Below, piece after piece: positions 59,901 to 64,000 of a DNA stretch of 64,000 nucleotides (position 1 is the first letter of the stretch; every line of letters begins with the position of its first letter). The stretch is from assembly GCA_900491605.1 (NCBI GenBank), contig UESW01004076.1:1039838-1103837 (forward strand). The letters are read 5' to 3'. The notes under the pieces were generated by a model, which was not told the DNA's origin, ran no database searches, and saw nothing but the letters and a program-made list of their open reading frames with translations. This DNA is from Calamus simplicifolius. Taxonomy: Eukaryota > Streptophyta > Magnoliopsida > Arecales > Arecaceae. The position numbers and the translations under genes are program-made.

Positions 59901-62231
59901 ATGATTAATATATATATATATCAAAAATATGATTGAAAATATATTTTGGTAAGAGAAAATTGAGCTTCAATTTCAAAAGGATAATATATTAGTATTTAAA
60001 GTAGGCCTGAGAGTATAAAGGTTATTATAGGAAAGATGAATAGATCTTGCAACTTATTCGAGGAATTTATAATGTAAAAGACCATGGGTAACAAATATGT
60101 AGTTACTTTCCGATATACAAAAGAACATGGTTAAATTATTTTGTCCATCTAAGTATTGTCCCACGTAATACTTATCCGGAAAATATAATTCTTGGTTAAC
60201 ATTGATATCCTCCAAAGAATGAGTCCTAAGCAGAAGGATTTTGTTTGTCTTCTTAGGAAAGCAAGTTCAAGTCAGTTTATGCATATTTTATTAGAAGAAA
60301 GGCTGCTAATGAGAAACACTTTAAAGTTTAGAAAATGAAGTCTTTATCGTTTAATCTTGATTAGGTCTTGATATTTCCATTCAGTCTTTCATTTTATGGC
60401 TTCCTTATTACAATCTTGTCCTTGTGGACCATAACCTGCAAGCCTGGTTTTTATGGGTTCTTATCGGAAATTCACAGACCGGATGGGCTGTGAGCTATTT
60501 CATGAGCATCCTTTTTGATGATCTATCATCCTTAGACAAGATGGAATTAGGAAAAGCATGTGATTGGAGGTAGATATTATATTAGTAAACTTTGTTAAGA
60601 ATGTGGTTGGAGGTAGATATTATATTGGTAAATTTTGTATCCCTTGTCTGAATTTTCAAAGCCATTTGCATGACTATGAATGGAAAAATCCCTCTTTAAG
60701 TCACATGACCTTTTCATATACATGTAAAGGAAAAAGAGGTAAAGGTAAATCGAAAATCATATGGGAGGAAGTGATAAAGAAAGACTTGTAATTTTTGCAT
60801 CTTACAAAAAAAATATAACTCAGAACAAAGTTGAATAAAGAAAAAGGTTCATGTAGCCGACTCCAACTAGTTTGGTATTAAGGTTTTGTTATTGTTGTTG
60901 TTGTACTACTACTACTAAAATCTATAAAGGGGATCCTTTTCCTTATATTTTTGTTATTGAAAAGGTATTGTAGGCAAACTTTCTTTTTAACCTTTTGATT
61001 TGAATGATGGGTTTCATTTGTTCACATAACACATGCAAGTTGCACTTTGTAGAACAATGATTCATTCCTCTTGCAGTTCTGCTTGACCTAATTGTTGAAG
61101 AACAATGAAATGTGTCAGAAGCATTGGCTAGAACCTTTGAGATTGGTGGTTAGGGATTGGCAATGTGTTACGGTAATATTGCTTTGCAACAAATAATTGT
61201 GGTCACTACATGCTGTGTCTAAGTGAAATTATGCATGACAAAATCAGTAGTGCCAGTCCAACGGCACATATATGGTGTTTGGAGATAAGTTGGGTGGATG
61301 TATTGGTAATTCAATGGATAAAATCAGAGAATAGGACTGAACTTTAGTTGTTGCAGAAATGATGCATAGATAGATGGAATTTTAGTTTTTTTTTACTTGT
61401 GTGCTTAAAAAGGAAGACTGAATTATGACCTGCAAAGGAAAGGGGTTTGGAGTTTTCCTTAATGATCAGAGAGGATAGGAATCTAGGAGAACATGATGAT
61501 AGCAATGAGGAATGATTTGAAAGTCATGGCATCACCGGATAACTCAGAATTATTAAGAAAGGTGGCCCTTGCTACTTACGTTGTGCAGCCTTGCGTAGTT
61601 GAGCTCTGGAAGATTGTGAATCAGTACGTTCAAAGGATTCTGATTCAACTAATTGTGCTTTCTAAACATGTCAAAGGTAAACTGAGAGTTGTAGACTTGA
61701 TTTTTCCTGATAAGCAAAACAGGTCAGTTATGAGTCTGAATCCTAAACTTTAGCTTATTGTGATGGTTGAGCTTTCCACGCAACTTGACCAACCTTGCAA
61801 CGTTACTTGCAGTCATCCTATGCTTTTGTAGGGCATGAATTTGTAATTTTGCCCAACCTGTTGTTTTGCTTACTGTTATTCTTGATCTGGTGCTGGCTGA
61901 CTACTTCAATCCTTGCAATTCTGCTAGTTGCATTCTTATACATGGTCTTGTATCATTCCCTTGCGGCTTGTATTCCATTAGTCATATGGTCTGTGTATTT
62001 TTTTATTGGTCAGACTGCAAAAAATTCATGGAAATGGTTGAAGAAATTGCTGAATCACTTGGGAAGAATGAAGAGAAGGAGAGTAAGGATGCCTCAGCTG
62101 CTGCTGGTCTTATGGAAAAGTTGACTGTCAGTGGAAGCATATCTGAGGAAAATGCAACAAAAGAGGTGCCTTCTGCTGCTGATGAAAAGGAGGAGGAAGA
62201 AAAACCAAAGATAGAAACAAAATCTGAATAA
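53959..62231 (+). CDS. RANBP1: Ran-binding protein 1 (four exons, one frameshift)
   Basis: Cytosolic Ran-binding protein that, with RanGAP, promotes GTP hydrolysis on Ran after nuclear export. Exons: 53959-54113, 54209-54360, 54459-54583, 62014-62231, all GT-AG. An acidic N-terminus (residues 1-52) precedes the RanBD1 domain (about 50-175), which shows Leu-Tyr-Arg-Phe-Asp, Trp-Lys-Glu-Arg-Gly and Lys-Ile-Cys-Ala-Asn-His. A Glu/Lys-rich tail ends the protein. Lengths sum to 650, one short of a multiple of three. The T run at 54526-54529 is one base too short and the literal frame stops at TGA 54542-54544; with five T the product would be about 216 aa, close to plant RanBP1. Intron 3 is 7.4 kb. 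The conserved sequence on both sides of the break points to an assembly error, but a real null allele is possible. Confidence 0.92.
56995..57711. mobile_element. Harbinger-type MITE copy A in RanBP1 intron 3
   Basis: Aligns with copy B (59361-60226) in the same orientation from ccatgttcttttacttcggt onward. The right end, ctcctaaagaacgaggcc, is followed by TAA. The left terminus is not clear and looks truncated. Confidence 0.55.
58390..58630. repeat. GGTATGG/GGTACC-rich repeat-like stretch
   Basis: Dense in tggtatggt, ggtaccac and accatgtat words on both strands. It looks like a diverged inverted-repeat element. I cannot set ends or a class. Confidence 0.35.
59361..60226. mobile_element. Harbinger-type MITE copy B in RanBP1 intron 3
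   Basis: The left end, ggctttgttttttagtg, and right end (reverse), ggactcattctttggagg, are imperfect inverted repeats. TAA flanks both sides (59358-59360 and 60227-60229). It is 866 bp, AT-rich, with no transposase. Confidence 0.6.
60562..60642 (+). repeat. 43-bp tandem duplication
   Basis: ttggaggtagatattatatt begins at 60564 and recurs at 60607, giving two units of 43 bp with few differences. Confidence 0.8.
60849..60916 (+). mobile_element. Au-SINE-like 3' fragment (RanBP1 intron 3)
   Basis: catgtagccgactccaacta, then tttggtattaaggttttg and a (TTG)n tail. This closely resembles the 3' end of plant Au SINEs. The tRNA-like head is missing. Confidence 0.6.
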
Positions 62232-63400
62232 CTGTCTTCTGCAGCACGGGCCTAAGGGTGTAATGCTCTTGAAGAGCGTAACATATCATTTTTCTCACTT
62301 TCTATGTAGCGTTTGTGGTCTGTCTACACAAACTCCTTAGCTATATCAGTGGCTGGAAAGTGGGGCAAAATGGGTTCAGATATAATGGGCTATCTGTCTG
62401 GCTTTATGGTTGGGTCCATCTGGAATCTTATCATGTAATTGGTTGCTCAGACTTTCAATGCTCTCTTTAAAGGTCAGATCTGGTGAGTGAGGGAATGATT
62501 GGGAACTTGGATTTCCATTTAAATGTTTGATACGATTTTGTGATGGTCATCTGTAAGTTTGTCCTGTTTTTGCTTTTTGGGCTGCATGTCATTTGATTCT
62601 CCTTTTTGATATCTGATGTCAGAATGGTGGAGGCTTTAGTGGGAATGTTGTGAAATTGTTCGAACGCTGTCTTCCACATTGGAGTGGAAATAAAATGGGG
62701 TTATCATTTGAGTCACTTCTGCTCAAAATATTTTGCTCACGCTTGTAGACCCCTGGAATGTCATCATATAGATATTGCTATATATTTGATGGATCTTTTT
62801 TCCCCCCTGAAATTTCAGCCTTTTTGTCTGTTCCTCGCGTCATATTCTTGGGCATCCAAAATAGATGCCAGTTTTTGGTTGGCAGTTGCGTGCTGCTTCT
62901 TACATCTGCCATGGTATATACGATGACAATGTCCAATATTCAGAAACATAATGTGATGGATGGGAGCAAGTTTCTCGATTCCACCTGTGGTATTTTGAAC
63001 TTGTTTTTTTATGCGGTTGATGTTATTTTGCTTCAGAATATTGGTAAGTACAGGTTATTTGGCCTCTTGACTGTTTATGGAACCTGATGGTTTATGTCCT
63101 GGTTTTAAGCGTTGGATTGGTGGCGCAGTCTAACAGTGTTGTAATGTTCCTATGCTACATGCGGCAGTATTGGTAAGAATGTAGCGTGGCGGAGGTTAAA
63201 GGTGCTAGTGACGAATTGGCGGTAAATTAGTCAGGTGTGCCTCGTCTTTGGCTTGTTATTAACATTTAGGATTCTCTTGTCTCTTGGCTTTTCTGCTTTG
63301 TTTTGGCTAGGTTGTAACTGCTTGATGTTTTGACAGGAGTTTCTTCAGCCACGGTTATTTAATCCACAACAGGGCACTGCTATTGTAATTCAGTGATGTC
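62232..63400 (+). other. RanBP1 3' UTR side and downstream sequence
   Basis: A possible AATAAA signal lies at 62689-62694, about 460 bases after the stop. No further gene is recognised; ORFs at 62684-63087 overlap in different frames and look random. Confidence 0.5.
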
Positions 63401-64000
63401 CGAGTATGGTTATAGTATTATAATATAGTTTAAGAAAATATAATAATATTATAAATACTATTTTACTATTATTTAATAATTATATTATAATACATTATTA
63501 TAATATATTATTATTATCTAATAATATAATATCATGTTATTATGGTATAGAATTATAGTAATATTACAAAATTATAATATTATATGGTATAATAATATTA
63601 TATTTATATGCTATATTATAGTATTCTAAATTATGCGAAATTTTTAATCAAATATATTTTAATGATTATCGACGATGACTTGATAGACCACAGAACGTTT
63701 GTCAATAATAATTCGAGTATGCTTTATTTTGGATTAAGTATACTAACGAGTAAAATTTTTTAATTAAGTATAATTGTTTAAGTATAGTTAGCATTTTACG
63801 TAAATGTATGACCAACCAATTAATTCAAAATATATATATAAAATTCTATATGCAATAACTTAAAAAAATACTATTATCTATTAATATATAAAAAAATTAT
63901 ATCCATGAAAGGTTAAGAAGTAAAATAGTGATTTTCTAATTGCTTGATTAATAATAAAAAATTAATAAAAAAATTATATTTTAAGTACATTTTTTATGTT
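63401..64000. repeat. AT-rich low-complexity tract at the window end
   Basis: Mostly ataatatta and ttataata words between 63410 and 63640, then AT-rich unique-looking sequence to the end. No ORF. Confidence 0.8.

Larger units (their letters stand above)
54584..62013 (+). other. RanBP1 intron 3 (7.4 kb)
   Basis: GT-AG intron joining Ser-Val-Glu of exon 3 to Asn-Cys-Lys of exon 4. Contents: two related MITEs (56995-57711 and 59361-60226), a GGTATGG-rich stretch (58390-58630), a 43-bp tandem duplication and an Au-SINE-like fragment. 54584-56990 and 60917-62013 hold nothing recognised. Confidence 0.85.

Noticed and set aside
61866..62231. RanBP1 exon 4 as a separate gene starting at 61866
   Set aside because: A good acceptor (cag at 62011-62013) joins it in phase to exon 3; the upstream part is hydrophobic and unlike RanBP1.

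Overview
The window is nuclear DNA from a flowering plant, probably a monocot. Three housekeeping genes with GT-AG introns lie on the + strand, surrounded by decayed plant transposons and an endogenous pararetrovirus. A palm is my best guess from the overall look of the repeats and proteins, but nothing here proves it. There are no bacterial features and no intact mobile element.

Layout. (1) 1-10914: two diverged copies of an integrated caulimovirid-like pararetrovirus, head to tail on the + strand. Copy 1 enters the window already inside its coding region. It carries capsid with CCHC zinc finger, aspartic protease, reverse transcriptase, RNase H, an overlapping second ORF of unknown function, and an intergenic promoter region with direct repeats and a TATA box. 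A small relic ORF and a T-rich leader follow. Copy 2 starts abruptly in the capsid region and stops in the second ORF at a lone N (10915). Both are broken by many stops and frameshifts. (2) 10916-11573: almost pure A/T sequence directly after the N. (3) 11574-11819: right part of a Harbinger-type MITE. (4) 11820-21201: two gag-only Ty3/Gypsy-type elements of one family, head to head: a minus-strand copy (11820-16313) and a plus-strand copy with both LTRs (16474-21201).

(5) 21202-62231: the genes, all on +. The clathrin heavy chain gene (22609-40044) can be assembled exon by exon into 30 exons and an uninterrupted 1,704-residue protein. The EBP1/PA2G4-type gene (43449-51696) has nine exons, and a RanBP1-type gene (53959-62231) has four. 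The last two each contain one 1-base contraction of a homopolymer that breaks the frame, while the rest of each gene is conserved. Assembly error is the simplest explanation, but a real mutation is not excluded. Their large introns (4.3 kb in clathrin, 5.8 kb in EBP1, 7.4 kb in RanBP1) hold nested MITEs, SINE pieces, a hAT transposase relic and local tandem duplications.

The three genes work in different places: clathrin in vesicle coats, EBP1 in ribosome and growth control, RanBP1 in Ran-dependent nuclear transport. Nothing suggests they are functionally linked. The least explained parts are the second viral ORF, the small relic ORF behind the viral promoter, and the N / A-T junction.
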